NCBI RefSeq assembly: GCF_014207705.1
Contig: NZ_JACHIU010000001.1
Location: 4,890,501-4,954,500, forward strand
Length of the DNA: 64,000 nt
Direction of reading: 5' to 3'
DNA from: Sphaerisporangium rubeum
GTDB lineage: Bacteria > Actinomycetota > Actinomycetes > Streptosporangiales > Streptosporangiaceae
Translations under genes and position numbers: made by a program
The notes under the pieces: model-generated
Told to the model about the DNA's origin: nothing
The model's input: the letters and a program-made list of their open reading frames with translations, nothing else
The model's database searches: none
Part shown: positions 28,501 through 38,600 of the stretch, one piece after another
How the letters are laid out: every line of letters starts with the position of its first letter
Numbering within the stretch: position 1 is the first letter of the stretch

Positions 28501-30211
28501 GCCGCCGGACCGGCCACAGGGTCGTCCCGGTGCATCCGCTGTGTCCGCACACCACGCGCGGCGAGTGGTGCAGCCCTCCGCAGGCCACACACAGGTACGC
28601 CTCGTCGCCGGTGAGGGCCGGCACGTCCTCCAGGTCGTCGTCCTCGTCGGTCAGGACCGGAGCGTCGCCAAGAAGCAACCAGACCCGTTGCTCGGCGCGT
28701 TTGATCCGGGGAGCGAAGACGTACTGGCCGTCCTGCGCGCGCACGGCACCGAGCAGGTGGACGGCTCCGCACCGTTTGCAGGCGCCGAACTCGAACATCG
28801 CGCCGTCGCACGTCTGGCAGAGCTCGTGACGTCCGAGAGACACGTGCGGGCCGGTTTCGGTCAGGCAGGTGAAGGCCCCCTCGGTGGCCCGTGCGAACAA
28901 GTGGTAGCGAGCCGAGAGAACAGGCGAGCCGGCCGTGTCCTTGACCTTGCTACCGATGGCGACCAGTGCGGCCAGCGCCTCCTCCGGCCGCTCGCGCGGG
29001 TCGAACAGCAGCCGTGCCAGGTTCGCGAACGGCTCAGGCCCGGCCGCGAGACGCCTGCGCAGCTCGGCCATGCTCTGTTCGTGAGCCAGCGCGGTCGCCG
29101 CGTCGTCGGCGGCGAAGCCCCGTTCTTTGGCCAGCACGAGGATCTCGGCTCCGGGGTCGTCGAGCCGGCCCAGCGCGAGGTAGGCGTCGGCGGACAGCGG
29201 ACCCCAGAACGGCCCCTGCGGCATCGACACGCGTGTCGCACGGACCAGGTCCTGCCGGGACGCGTCCTCGGGGACCCATTCGAAGGGGACGTCGAACAGC
29301 CGGGTCGCGAAGTCCGTCACGGCCGTCGGGTCGTCGCCGACCGTGGCGCTGGTGGCGATGCACTGGAGCGGCCGGTCCGGCGCGACCCGGTCGTGCAGGC
29401 GGCGCAGCAGCATCGCCAGCTCGGCGGCCTTGGCGCCGTCGTAGACGTGGGCCTCGTCGAGCGCGACGAACCGCCACTCGCGCTGCTCGAACAGATGCAG
29501 GTCGTCCGGCCGGAGCAGCAGGTACTCCAGCATGGCGTAGTTGGTGAGCAGCAGGTGCGGCGGGTTGTTCCGCATCTCCTCACGGCTCAGCAGTTCGTTC
29601 GGCAGGCGCCGCTGCCCCGGGTTGAGTGCCTCGAAGGTGTCCGCGCCTTCCCTGGCGCTCGTCGGCGTGTCCCCGGTGTACCGGCCGAAGGTGATCTGCG
29701 GGACATTGGCCAGCAGTCGGCGCAGACGCTTGAGCTGGTCGTTGGCCAGCGCGTTCATCGGGTACAAAAGCAGCGCGCGCACGCCGGGCCCGAGTTCGCC
29801 GCGCGCGTGCTCGGCGGCGAGAGAGCCGAGGATCGGCAGCAGGAAACTCTCGGTCTTGCCGGACCCGGTGCCGGTGGCGACGACGAGGTTGCGTCCCTTC
29901 GTCGCCTTCCGCAGCGCGTTCTCCTGGTGCTTGTACAGCGGCCGGTCCACCGGCAGGTCAGGACCGGTGAGCGTGCGGAACTCCGGGCCGAGCACCCCTT
30001 CGTCGATGAGCTGACCGAGCGTGGCCCCGGTCCGGTACGGCGGGGTCGCCTCCAGCAGCGGCCCCTTGGTGAGCATGGTGCTGCGGGTGATCTCCTCGGC
30101 GAGCGCGGCGGCGATGCGCGGTTCTCGTACCGGAAGCAGGGACCGCAGGTACCGCCGGTAGGTGCCGGTGATCAGCGTGCTGGTGGCGAGCGCGTCGAGC
30201 GTTGTGCTCAC
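25547..30211 (-). CDS. DEAD/DEAH-box helicase with zinc clusters and C-terminal DUF1998 (MZB) domain
   Basis: A 1554-residue SF2 helicase. Motif I GTGSGKT is at 114-120, motif II DEAH at 252-255, motif III SAT soon after, and the C-terminal half has [40 protein letters not shown]-type motifs IV-VI. Several CxxC pairs ([39 protein letters not shown]) imply multiple zinc ribbons. The last ~250 residues end with [20 protein letters not shown], the four-Cys DUF1998/MZB signature found in DrmB of DISARM and in related defence helicases. It probably translocates on DNA as the motor of restriction. GTG at 30211 overlaps the stop of the 1108-residue gene (GTGA). Confidence 0.88.
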   Translation of the reverse strand: [1554 protein letters not shown]

Positions 30212-33200
30212 TTGTCCTCCGAGGCGTGTGCGGCGACGAGCAGTTCGGCCAGCACGAGGTCGATGGCGACGAGGTCGGGGGCCGCGGCGGCGAGCCAGGC
30301 CCAGTCCGTGCGGAGCAACTGCTCGGCGGACCGGCACTCCGCGTCGCCGCGTGCCGCGAGCCGCGCGACGCACGCCAGCGCGATCGAGGCGGCAGGCAGC
30401 GCGTACCAGCCGCCGAGTCCTTCGGGGTTCTCCCGCCGCCGGATCTGCTCGGCCAGCCTGGGGTGCTTCGCGACGAGGCGGTGCGCCGTCCTGACGATCT
30501 GGGACGACGTACGTCCGACGGTCGCCGCCGCGGCCACGACACGTGCGTCGAACAGCCTGCGTGCGGCCACGAGCCGGGTGTCGGGGTCGAGCAGAGCCTT
30601 CGGGATGACGTTGGCGGCCCGCCAGATGCCTTCCAGTTGCTCGTCGGTCATCAGCTTCATGCGCTTCACCTCGGGACCGAACCGTCCCACGGTGGCGTGC
30701 GGATCGGCCCCGTCCCGCCAGATCGCCGTCAGGTCGTCCCCGCACTGCCGTTCGGCCGACTCCAGGCAGTCGGGGTCGTCCAGCCCGGTGAGCAGGAGCG
30801 CCGCCGCCGGCATCACAGGCCAGGCCGCCAGGGCCGTCTCCGCGTGCTCCGGCCCGGGTACGGCCGTGGCCGCGAGGCCCGAGGTGACGAGCAGCGACGT
30901 CATCCGGTCGGCGGGTAACCCGAGGTCGATCAGCCGGGCCAGGGCTTCTGCGGGCCGTTCCCGCAGGGGACGGCAGCACCGCTCGACCAGCCTGCGGACG
31001 TCGGACGGCACGGCGAGCTTGCCTGCGAGTTCGACGATCCACCAGAGCCTGCCGAGGTCGGTGACCCTCTCGGGGAACGGCCCGGCGTCCGCGAGGAACC
31101 GGGACAGCGCGGTCTCCTCGGGGTCGTCGGCGCGCACGTACCCGTCCGCTCCCGCCACCATGAACCGATCGGGCCAGCGGGGCCATTCGTTGAACGTCCA
31201 CGGGTCCTCGATCTGCAGGACGACCAGCAGCGGACCCGCGTCACACAGGTCCGGCGGCAGCACGACCGTGCCCTCGTGCACCGGCGCCTCGGCGGGTTCG
31301 CGCCACGGCGCACGGAGCGCGTAGACCGCGGCGGCGAGCCCTTCGACGTCCGCCGGGTCCCGCAGCACGAGCCGGTCGCCGTCGTGCGTCACCCCCGTCG
31401 CGAGCTGGCGGGGACGGACGAACGCCAGCGGTGTGAACATCGCGCCGGAGCCGAAGGACAGATCGGCGTACTTGTGCTCCTCGATCGTCCCGCTCATCCT
31501 GGCCAGCTCGTAGCGCGCGACACCGTCCCGGGCCTGGCCGCCGGGTTCCACCTCCTGCACGACACGGCCACCGACCACGACCTGGACGGCGGGAAGCGAC
31601 CCGGCTCCCGGCACGCGCACCAGCAGCGTCCCCGGGTCGTCGGCGAAGGACTCGGTGGCCATCCGCAGCGGCCCGGCGAGCCAGGCCGACGACTGAGTCG
31701 TGCGCTGCCTGAGCACCTGGACGTGCGGCGGGGTGACGACGAGCGGCTCCGACTCACCGTCCGCGCGGAACTCCACGACCTGCGAGAGTTCGTGGCTCGC
31801 GAACGACAACCGCGCGGGATGCGCCTGGCCGCCGGCTCCGGCCTTGAGTTCCGCGCGGGCCGTGACCAGTCCGGTGGGGGTGAACAGGCGGTGGACGGGG
31901 CTGTAGTCCACGCTCAGGCCCTCGGCCAGGAACACCGTGCGGACCGTGCCCCGTCCGAGCGGTCCGCGGACGACGATGTCGAACCCGCCGAGGAGAGGCC
32001 GAGGCGCATCGGACCACAGGTCGGTGACCGTCGTGGGCTCCTGGACGGTGAGGGTGCGCGACACGACCGTCCCGCCGGTGGCGCTGCGGCGTACGTCGAC
32101 CATCCAGGTGGTGTCCGCGCCTGCCTGTCCGGGAAGCCACAGGTCCGGCGGCCGGGACAGGACGCTGGACCCGTACGGCGTGGCGACGCCGGTCACCGGG
32201 TCGCCGGTGACGATCCTCGGCCGCGCGTAGCCGCGCACGGGCCGTTGACTTCCCGGCACACCGTCGAGACCTAGGGAGCGCGCGCCTTCCAGGGAGATCT
32301 GCCGCAGCCGCCAGCCGTTCCAGCCGAGCGGCAGTTCCCCCTCTACGACGACCCGCAGTTTCCCCTCGGCGTTCAGGTCGTGCTCCTCGGGGTGTACCAC
32401 CCACACGGCGTCCGGCGGAAGCGGCAGGTTGTCGGCGAGGCGCCTGCCGTCCTCGGAGAAGACCAGCATCGGCGACTTCGGGTCCACGACGGACCGTTCC
32501 ACGCGGTGGTGCCAGCCCGCGAGCGAGACGGCGACGCTCAGCACCGGCTTCGGCAGGGGGTACGTGGTGGACGGCGCGGCCTCGGCGACACCGACCCACT
32601 GCGCGCGACTGCGGACGGTCGCGGTCATCCCGTCGGCCGTCACATGCCACACCGCCAGCCCGTCCGGGGTGTCCCCCACGGCCGGCAGGACGACCTCGAC
32701 GCCACGGCCGTACGGGTCGAGCGCGATGCGCGGCTGCTCCCAGCGGCGCTGGCCGGGGACGCGCGATGCCGCGCGTGCGGTGAGGTCCAGCTTGCCTTCT
32801 GCGGACAGGTCGAGCGCCTTCTTCAGGACGCGTTCCGGCAGACCGACGGCGTCGATGTCGGAGGCGGTGCCGTCCAGCCGGTCGAGGAGGTCGAAGGTGC
32901 GCTCGACGAAGTCGTACGCGTACTCGGTGCCGTGCTGCAGGAACCGCCGAACCGGAACGTCGAGGACGTCGATGCGATGCTCACGTCCGGTGGCGGTGGC
33001 CCAGGCGAGGAAGCCTTCGGCGTCCAGGCCCGGGTCCTGTGTACGGCGCTGGAGCAGGAGCCGGAAGTAGTCCTCAAGGCAGAACGTCGGAATGCCGGTG
33101 TGCATGAGGATCGGGCCAAGGTACGGCGTCGGCATGCCGGGAAAGGTCGGCATGCCGAGCGAGTCGACCGCGACGGCGAATCCCTTGCCCCAGATGGTCT

Positions 33201-33534
33201 GTTCCTCAGGCAGTGCTCTGTGCCTGACTTTCGTCCAGAGCATCGGCCAGAAGGTGCCGTGTTGGTAGGACCGTGCGGCGACGCCGGTCATCGCGACGGC
33301 GAAGCAGGCCGGCCACCGCATGAACAAGTCCTCAGGCCGGCGTCTGCCGGCGACCCACTTGGCATACAGCGGCCCAAGCACGCCGGCAACCTGCTCGCTG
33401 TACGCGTCCGGCACCTCGACCTCGGCGACCAGCGAACAGCCACGCAGGCGCTTGGCCCATGCTCGTTCCCGAATGTCCAGCAGCTCGGTCGCGCTCACTT
33501 TCCTGGCGGGTGTGCCACCGTTGTTGCCTGTCAT
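30208..33534 (-). CDS. Large unrecognised defence-island protein (~1108 residues)
   Basis: I do not recognise any catalytic motif. The N-terminal ~200 residues are helical (ATELLDIRERAWAKRLRGCS, GVLGPLYAKWVAGRRRPEDL, MRWPACFAVAMTGVAARSYQ). The centre (about 260-760) is rich in beta strands with repeated GTVVSRTLTV, VVVGGRVVQEVEPGG-type segments, suggesting several immunoglobulin-like or beta-sandwich modules. The C-terminal ~300 residues are again helical. The stop overlaps the helicase GTG, and the DUF262 stop is about 40 bp upstream, so the three are one operon and probably one complex. It may be a structural or substrate-recognition subunit. Start ATG 33534 is preferred (GGTGAG before it); the frame opens ten codons earlier. 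Confidence 0.75.
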   Translation of the reverse strand: MTGNNGGTPARKVSATELLDIRERAWAKRLRGCSLVAEVEVPDAYSEQVAGVLGPLYAKWVAGRRRPEDLFMRWPACFAVAMTGVAARSYQHGTFWPMLWTKVRHRALPEEQTIWGKGFAVAVDSLGMPTFPGMPTPYLGPILMHTGIPTFCLEDYFRLLLQRRTQDPGLDAEGFLAWATATGREHRIDVLDVPVRRFLQHGTEYAYDFVERTFDLLDRLDGTASDIDAVGLPERVLKKALDLSAEGKLDLTARAASRVPGQRRWEQPRIALDPYGRGVEVVLPAVGDTPDGLAVWHVTADGMTATVRSRAQWVGVAEAAPSTTYPLPKPVLSVAVSLAGWHHRVERSVVDPKSPMLVFSEDGRRLADNLPLPPDAVWVVHPEEHDLNAEGKLRVVVEGELPLGWNGWRLRQISLEGARSLGLDGVPGSQRPVRGYARPRIVTGDPVTGVATPYGSSVLSRPPDLWLPGQAGADTTWMVDVRRSATGGTVVSRTLTVQEPTTVTDLWSDAPRPLLGGFDIVVRGPLGRGTVRTVFLAEGLSVDYSPVHRLFTPTGLVTARAELKAGAGGQAHPARLSFASHELSQVVEFRADGESEPLVVTPPHVQVLRQRTTQSSAWLAGPLRMATESFADDPGTLLVRVPGAGSLPAVQVVVGGRVVQEVEPGGQARDGVARYELARMSGTIEEHKYADLSFGSGAMFTPLAFVRPRQLATGVTHDGDRLVLRDPADVEGLAAAVYALRAPWREPAEAPVHEGTVVLPPDLCDAGPLLVVLQIEDPWTFNEWPRWPDRFMVAGADGYVRADDPEETALSRFLADAGPFPERVTDLGRLWWIVELAGKLAVPSDVRRLVERCCRPLRERPAEALARLIDLGLPADRMTSLLVTSGLAATAVPGPEHAETALAAWPVMPAAALLLTGLDDPDCLESAERQCGDDLTAIWRDGADPHATVGRFGPEVKRMKLMTDEQLEGIWRAANVIPKALLDPDTRLVAARRLFDARVVAAAATVGRTSSQIVRTAHRLVAKHPRLAEQIRRRENPEGLGGWYALPAASIALACVARLAARGDAECRSAEQLLRTDWAWLAAAAPDLVAIDLVLAELLVAAHASEDK

Positions 33535-33574
33535 CTCACCTGCCGCGCTCAGAACCGGTCGCATGTCGATCCGT

Positions 33575-35575
33575 TCATTCGATGCTCGTCACGGGGAACG
33601 GTGTCCGCTCGCCGTCCCATGGCCGCGGCGGGATCACCGGACACTGGGACAGCGGCTGAGCGTCGGCCTTCTCGCGTTCCAGCGTCTTGCGCCAGGCGTC
33701 GATCGTGCCGGTGGCCAGGAAGGGGCCGATGGGGATCGTCAGCGTGTCGCTCTCCACCCGGACCGGCAGCACCTCGCCGGCGATCTCGAGGTCGCTGTCG
33801 AGCCCGCCGTCGGCGGCTTCGACGGCGGATTCCAGTTCGGCGAAGCCGAAGGTCCCCTCCCACTCGACGCCGTGGCCCTTGGCCTTGACCACCACACGGC
33901 CGGTGTCCCAGGAGCTCTGGTAGAGCACGAGCTCCAGCGAACTGCCGGCGAGCGGGTCGGCGACCGCCGCGGTCTCGTCGAGCCACGCGGGCCGGTAGCG
34001 GTCGAGCAGCTTCGTCATCGCCTCGGCGAGGAGTGCGCGCCGCGCGTTCAGGAAGTCCCGGTAGGCGTCGGCGTGCCGCAGCGGCTCGTCGTACGGCACG
34101 AAGTGCGCGGCCAGCTCCTGCTCGGTCAGCGGGGGAAGGCCCGGGTCCACGAAGTACAGGCTCGGTGACCGATCGCTGATCTTGCGGTTGGCCTTGGCCG
34201 AGATGAAGGCCAGGTTGGCGAGATCGTTGATCTCGGTCTTGCTGTACCCGTTGCCGTGGCTCTTGAGGGTGGCCTGGGGATGGATGTGGTGGTACTCGAT
34301 CTTCTGTCCGGCTTCGGCGGTCGCGGAGATCTCCGTCGAGTACCACCAGTCCCGCGCACCGGCGTTCTTGGCGACGAGGAAGCTGAGGAAGAAGTACGGG
34401 CTGCCGACCGTACGACCCACGAGGTCCTGCGGCGTCACCTCCAGATGCGCGCCGCGCACACCCAGGTTGCCGAGCAGTTGCCGAACAGGCTCGTCCCCTC
34501 GCGCGGCGGGGATGTCCTGGCCGAGCCGCGTGTCGGTCGAACCGCTGTAACGGTTGCGGAGGTTCGCGAGGAGGAACCAGTAGAGGATGCCGTTGGCCGT
34601 CTCCTGGTCCAAGGGGACGTCAGGCCGTTCACCGAGCAGGACGATGAGCGGAAGCAGCGCGATGTGGGACGAGATCAGGTTGCTGTTGGTGACCCGCAGG
34701 TTCTGCTGCAGCAACGGGATCAGGTGCCGCAGGCCACGCTGGACAGTGGCCCATCCCCGTTCCAGTTCCTCGTCGCTTGCCGCGACGAGCCGGCCGTGGG
34801 ACCACGTGGACAGGCCCCGGCCGAGGACGGTGCCGGTAAGCGCGCGGGTGAGGAAGGGGATGTCGAGGTCCTGGTAGTGCCTCTGGGCCCAGTACGCGGC
34901 CTCGTCCTCCAGCTTGCCGAGGATGCCGTTCCAGCGCGCGGACAAGGTGGCCAGCGCCAGGTCACTGGTCTTGAGCGGCCGTCCGCTGTTGACCCGTACG
35001 AAGATCTGCGCGATCTCGTCGTACGGGTACTCGGTCAGGACCTCCATATGGAACGGCCGGCTCCGGATCGCGGCCAGTTGTCCCAGTCGTTCGCCGATCA
35101 GGTCTGGGTCGAGCGAAGGAACGGCGGCGTGGATCCTGGTCACCAGAGGGAACTGCTTCGCACCAGGACGCGCCACCTCATATACCTTGATCCAACGGGG
35201 GTCCTTGGCCGTGGCCGCGCTCTGGTTCTGGAACGCCTCGGTCTCGACGTTGAAGACGATCTGTGCCTCGATATGGTCGTTCAGGACGCGGTGGAGTGAC
35301 GTGAGGCGTTGCTGTCCGTCGAGCAGGTAGAGCGGCTGCACCGCCGACCGCGCCTGTGCCGTGCCGATGGCGATACCCCGCGTCGTCGGGATCTCGTCGG
35401 TACGCCAGAACAGCAGAGACCCGGTCGGGTAGCCCCGGTACAGCGACTCGATGAGCTTGGCGACCTGCGTGGGTTTCCATACGTATCCACGCTGGATCTC
35501 CGGCAGCTTGATGTCGCCGCTGGTGATCTGACCCACGAGGGTCTGGATGTCCTTCTCTGCCTTCTCAACCGGCAT
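33575..35575 (-). CDS. DUF262/HNH protein (GmrSD-like type IV restriction family)
   Basis: A 666-residue protein. The N-terminal DUF262 domain has IQRGYVWKPTQVAKLIESLY, the nucleotide-binding DGQQR at 86-90 and FVRVNSGRPLKTSDLALA; this ParB-like fold hydrolyses NTP in GmrS. The C-terminal part has IEYHHIHPQATLKSHG near residue 430 and NLAFISAKANRKISDRSP, a DUF1524-type HNH nuclease as in GmrD. S and D parts are fused, so it could cut modified DNA on its own. A C-terminal extension of ~120 residues contains more beta strands. It is the first gene after the hairpin at 35618-35656 and shares strand and spacing with the next two genes. Confidence 0.88.
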   Translation of the reverse strand: MPVEKAEKDIQTLVGQITSGDIKLPEIQRGYVWKPTQVAKLIESLYRGYPTGSLLFWRTDEIPTTRGIAIGTAQARSAVQPLYLLDGQQRLTSLHRVLNDHIEAQIVFNVETEAFQNQSAATAKDPRWIKVYEVARPGAKQFPLVTRIHAAVPSLDPDLIGERLGQLAAIRSRPFHMEVLTEYPYDEIAQIFVRVNSGRPLKTSDLALATLSARWNGILGKLEDEAAYWAQRHYQDLDIPFLTRALTGTVLGRGLSTWSHGRLVAASDEELERGWATVQRGLRHLIPLLQQNLRVTNSNLISSHIALLPLIVLLGERPDVPLDQETANGILYWFLLANLRNRYSGSTDTRLGQDIPAARGDEPVRQLLGNLGVRGAHLEVTPQDLVGRTVGSPYFFLSFLVAKNAGARDWWYSTEISATAEAGQKIEYHHIHPQATLKSHGNGYSKTEINDLANLAFISAKANRKISDRSPSLYFVDPGLPPLTEQELAAHFVPYDEPLRHADAYRDFLNARRALLAEAMTKLLDRYRPAWLDETAAVADPLAGSSLELVLYQSSWDTGRVVVKAKGHGVEWEGTFGFAELESAVEAADGGLDSDLEIAGEVLPVRVESDTLTIPIGPFLATGTIDAWRKTLEREKADAQPLSQCPVIPPRPWDGERTPFPVTSIE

Positions 35576-35617
35576 ACCAACTCCGTGCGATCAGGGAACC
35601 ATGGGAATGTCGCGCGA

Positions 35618-35656
35618 GTGACCGCTCCACCTCCGCTGTGACGGCGGAGCGGTCAC
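35618..35656 (-). terminator. Hairpin between the DUF499 and DUF262 genes
   Basis: GTGACCGCTCC (35618-35628) and GGAGCGGTCAC (35646-35656) are perfect 11-bp arms. A nested CTCCGC/GCGGAG stem is possible in the loop. It begins 5 bp after the DUF499 stop in the direction of transcription. It probably terminates or attenuates transcription between the two halves of the defence operon. Confidence 0.65.
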
Positions 35657-35660
35657 CGGA

Positions 35661-38600
35661 TCACCGGTCCTCGAACCCGGCCTGGTCGAACTTCAGGACG
35701 CGAGCGTTCTCCGAGACGATCCGGATCTTGTCCTCCGGGAAGCCGTCAGGCCTGCGTGCGCTGATGTCGACGGTGATCTCCAGCTCGGCCCCCTCCACCG
35801 CGGCCAGATGCTGGATCACCTCCTGAGCGATCTTGGTGAAGCTCTTCTGGTAGAACTCGGGGTCGAGCTTGACGGCGCCGAAGAACCGGATGTTCTTCGG
35901 ACCCGCCGGCGGCTCGTCCGGGGGAACGACCACGCCGGTCGTCCCCGTGGCCGAGCCCGCGCCACCGGTCACGACCGGGACGTCAACCCCCTGCGCCTTG
36001 AGCGCGGCGGCCGCCGCCGCCTCGGCGGCGGACCGCAGCTCGGCCTCGCGTTGCGCGATCGCCAGGTCGGGACGTACCAGGAGCGTGCCGTCGGTGATCT
36101 GGCCGAAGTCGTCCTTCGGCGGAACAGCGAGCCCGTCGAACCGCTGTCCGTCGTAGGCGGTGGCGAGCGCGAACCCGGTACGTTCCCAGACAAACTCGTC
36201 CAGCCCCGCGATGATGCCGTCGTCGAGCACCCTCCGGTCCCTTAGCCTCGGCAGGTACGGGTAACGGCAGTAGTAACCCCACAGCTCTTCCACGGAGATG
36301 TGGCCGCGTTTGCTCCAGATGCTGCCGAGCTCCCGGTCGAGGTTCCCCCGGATGACGGACGCCGCCTGGATGACACGAAGCGCGTCACGCTGCCGCAGCT
36401 TGGCGCTCACCCGCTCGGCCAGCCGCTCCTTGCCGCCGTCGGCCTTCTCCACCTGCCACGTGATGTGACCGCCGGGCTGCTGGTCGGGGACGAAGGCCCA
36501 GTAGTACGTCTCACGGATCCGCAGGTCGACGGCCTGCTTGGCGTTGACGAGCCGCGTCTCCACCTGCCTGATCTGCTGGACCGACAGGTCCAGCTCCTCC
36601 TTGCGGCCGGAGATGCTCTCCCAGGCCAGGTACTCGCGCACCGCCTCGGACAGCTCCTCCATGCGCCGCGCGTCCCCGGCCAGGAAGACCAGCATGTTCC
36701 GGTTGATCCGCTGCGACGTGGCTCGCTTGTCCAGCATCTCCTGCGCCAGCGACCGCGCCGAGGACTTGTCGTCCCCCTTGGCGTGCACGACCTTCGGATG
36801 CAGGATGACCAGCCGCGCGTCACCGGTGTCCGGCACCTCGGAGCTGTCGTCGGTGACGTGCACGGCCGCGAAGTCGCCGCGCATGCGCAGTTCGTGGTTC
36901 CGCAGCCGCTTGACGATCTCGGCCCACACGTCTTCGGGGTACAGCCGTTCGGCATAGTCCTTCGCCGTGCGGGTCACCGACGCCTGGGTGTCGAACCAGT
37001 ACCGAGCGCCGTCCACGTACAGGAACGTGGCCCGGTCGGTCAGCATGTGCAGCGCGGAGCCGAAGTTGCCGACGACGTCACCGGGGATGGCGACACCGGC
37101 CCAGATGTTCTGCTGCTCGATACCTTTGTGCGGCTTCTTCAGCGTAGGAGCGGCGCCGAGGAAGATCGTCCGGGCCAGTCTGCGGGTGAGGGCCCGCCGG
37201 CCGAAGACGTTGCGCTCCTTGTCGACCTGGACCGGTGTCGAGGTGTCGCCGTCGATGTCGGTGTCGATGACCGCCTTCCAGCGGTCCTCGAGGTACTGGT
37301 CCACCTCGCTCACCACAACAGCTTCGTTCAACGGTACCGAACCCGGCATGATCAGCGGGTCGGCCACCTGCGCGTGCCACAGCTTGTGGATCACCATGCT
37401 CATCAGCCGCAGGACGCCACGGGTGCGCTGGAAGCGGTCGAGCGTCGACCAGTCCTCGTACAGCCGGTCGAACAGCTCGGGGTGGATCGGGTAGGCGTCC
37501 CTGATCCGCTGCTCGTAGCTGGTCTCGGAGCACTCGCGGGGGAACTCCCCCTTGTGGTCGTTGTAGAACTTCCAGAACTGCTTGGCGATCGCGGCGATCT
37601 CGGCCTTGGCCCTGGCGTCCGGTTCCTGGAACAGGCGGCGGCGCACGATTTCGAACGACTCGTGGGCCCGCGCGGGCTGCCACTGGCGCGCGACGCGGCG
37701 GATCACGTTCTGCAGGCGGTCCAGCGCGGCCCGGCCGTTGACCCCGCCGACCTCCAGCGCACTCCCCATGATCGCGTCCTCGGTCTCGCCGGGGCTGGAC
37801 GCGGGGATCGAGACGACGAGCAGCGCTCCTGGCACGGCCTTGACGGCTTCTGTGATGGTCTGCGCGAACGTGAACTGCGTGTCGAACGTCCCGGCGCCGA
37901 GGTCCTCGCGGCCGTAGAGCTGGCGTGCGTACGCGACCCACTCGTCGATGAGGATGAGGCACGGCGAGTACGCCGCCACCAGCGCGCGGAGCGCGTCACC
38001 CGGGTTGGTGCGGGCCTCGTCGGCCTGCCGGACGATCTCGTACGCCTTGCGGCCACCGAGCTGCCAGGCCAGCTCACCCCAGAGTGTGTGCACCCGGGTG
38101 CCGTCGTCCTTGAGCTTGCCGGCGGCCGGGTCGATGTGGTTGCCGACCAGGGCCGCGCGGCACACCTGACTGCCGACGGCACTCGCGTCGGCGTCGGCGA
38201 AGAGGTCCACGACCTCCTGGGGGAACTGGTGCAGCGGAGTGCCGGAGAAGATGTGCCACAGGGCCAGCATCGAGTGGGTCTTGCCGCCGCCGAAGTTGGT
38301 CTGCAGGTTCCAGACCGGCGTGGCACTGGGGTCCTTGCCGACCCGGGCCACCGCCTTCTGCAGCAGGTCCTTCAGACCGTCGGTCAGGTAGGTGCGGCGG
38401 AAGAACTGGATCGGGTTGGAGTACTCCTCGCTGGTGCTCTCCCCGATCGACACCATGTGCAGGTCGGCCGCGAACTCGGCCGCCTCCAGCTTGCCGGCCT
38501 GGACGTCCGGGTGCGGGGCGATGATGTCGCGCCACGGTTTGAGACCATTGGCCTCGATACTCGGTAACGAGGTGACGGAGTGCGCGGCCTTGCGCGCCTC

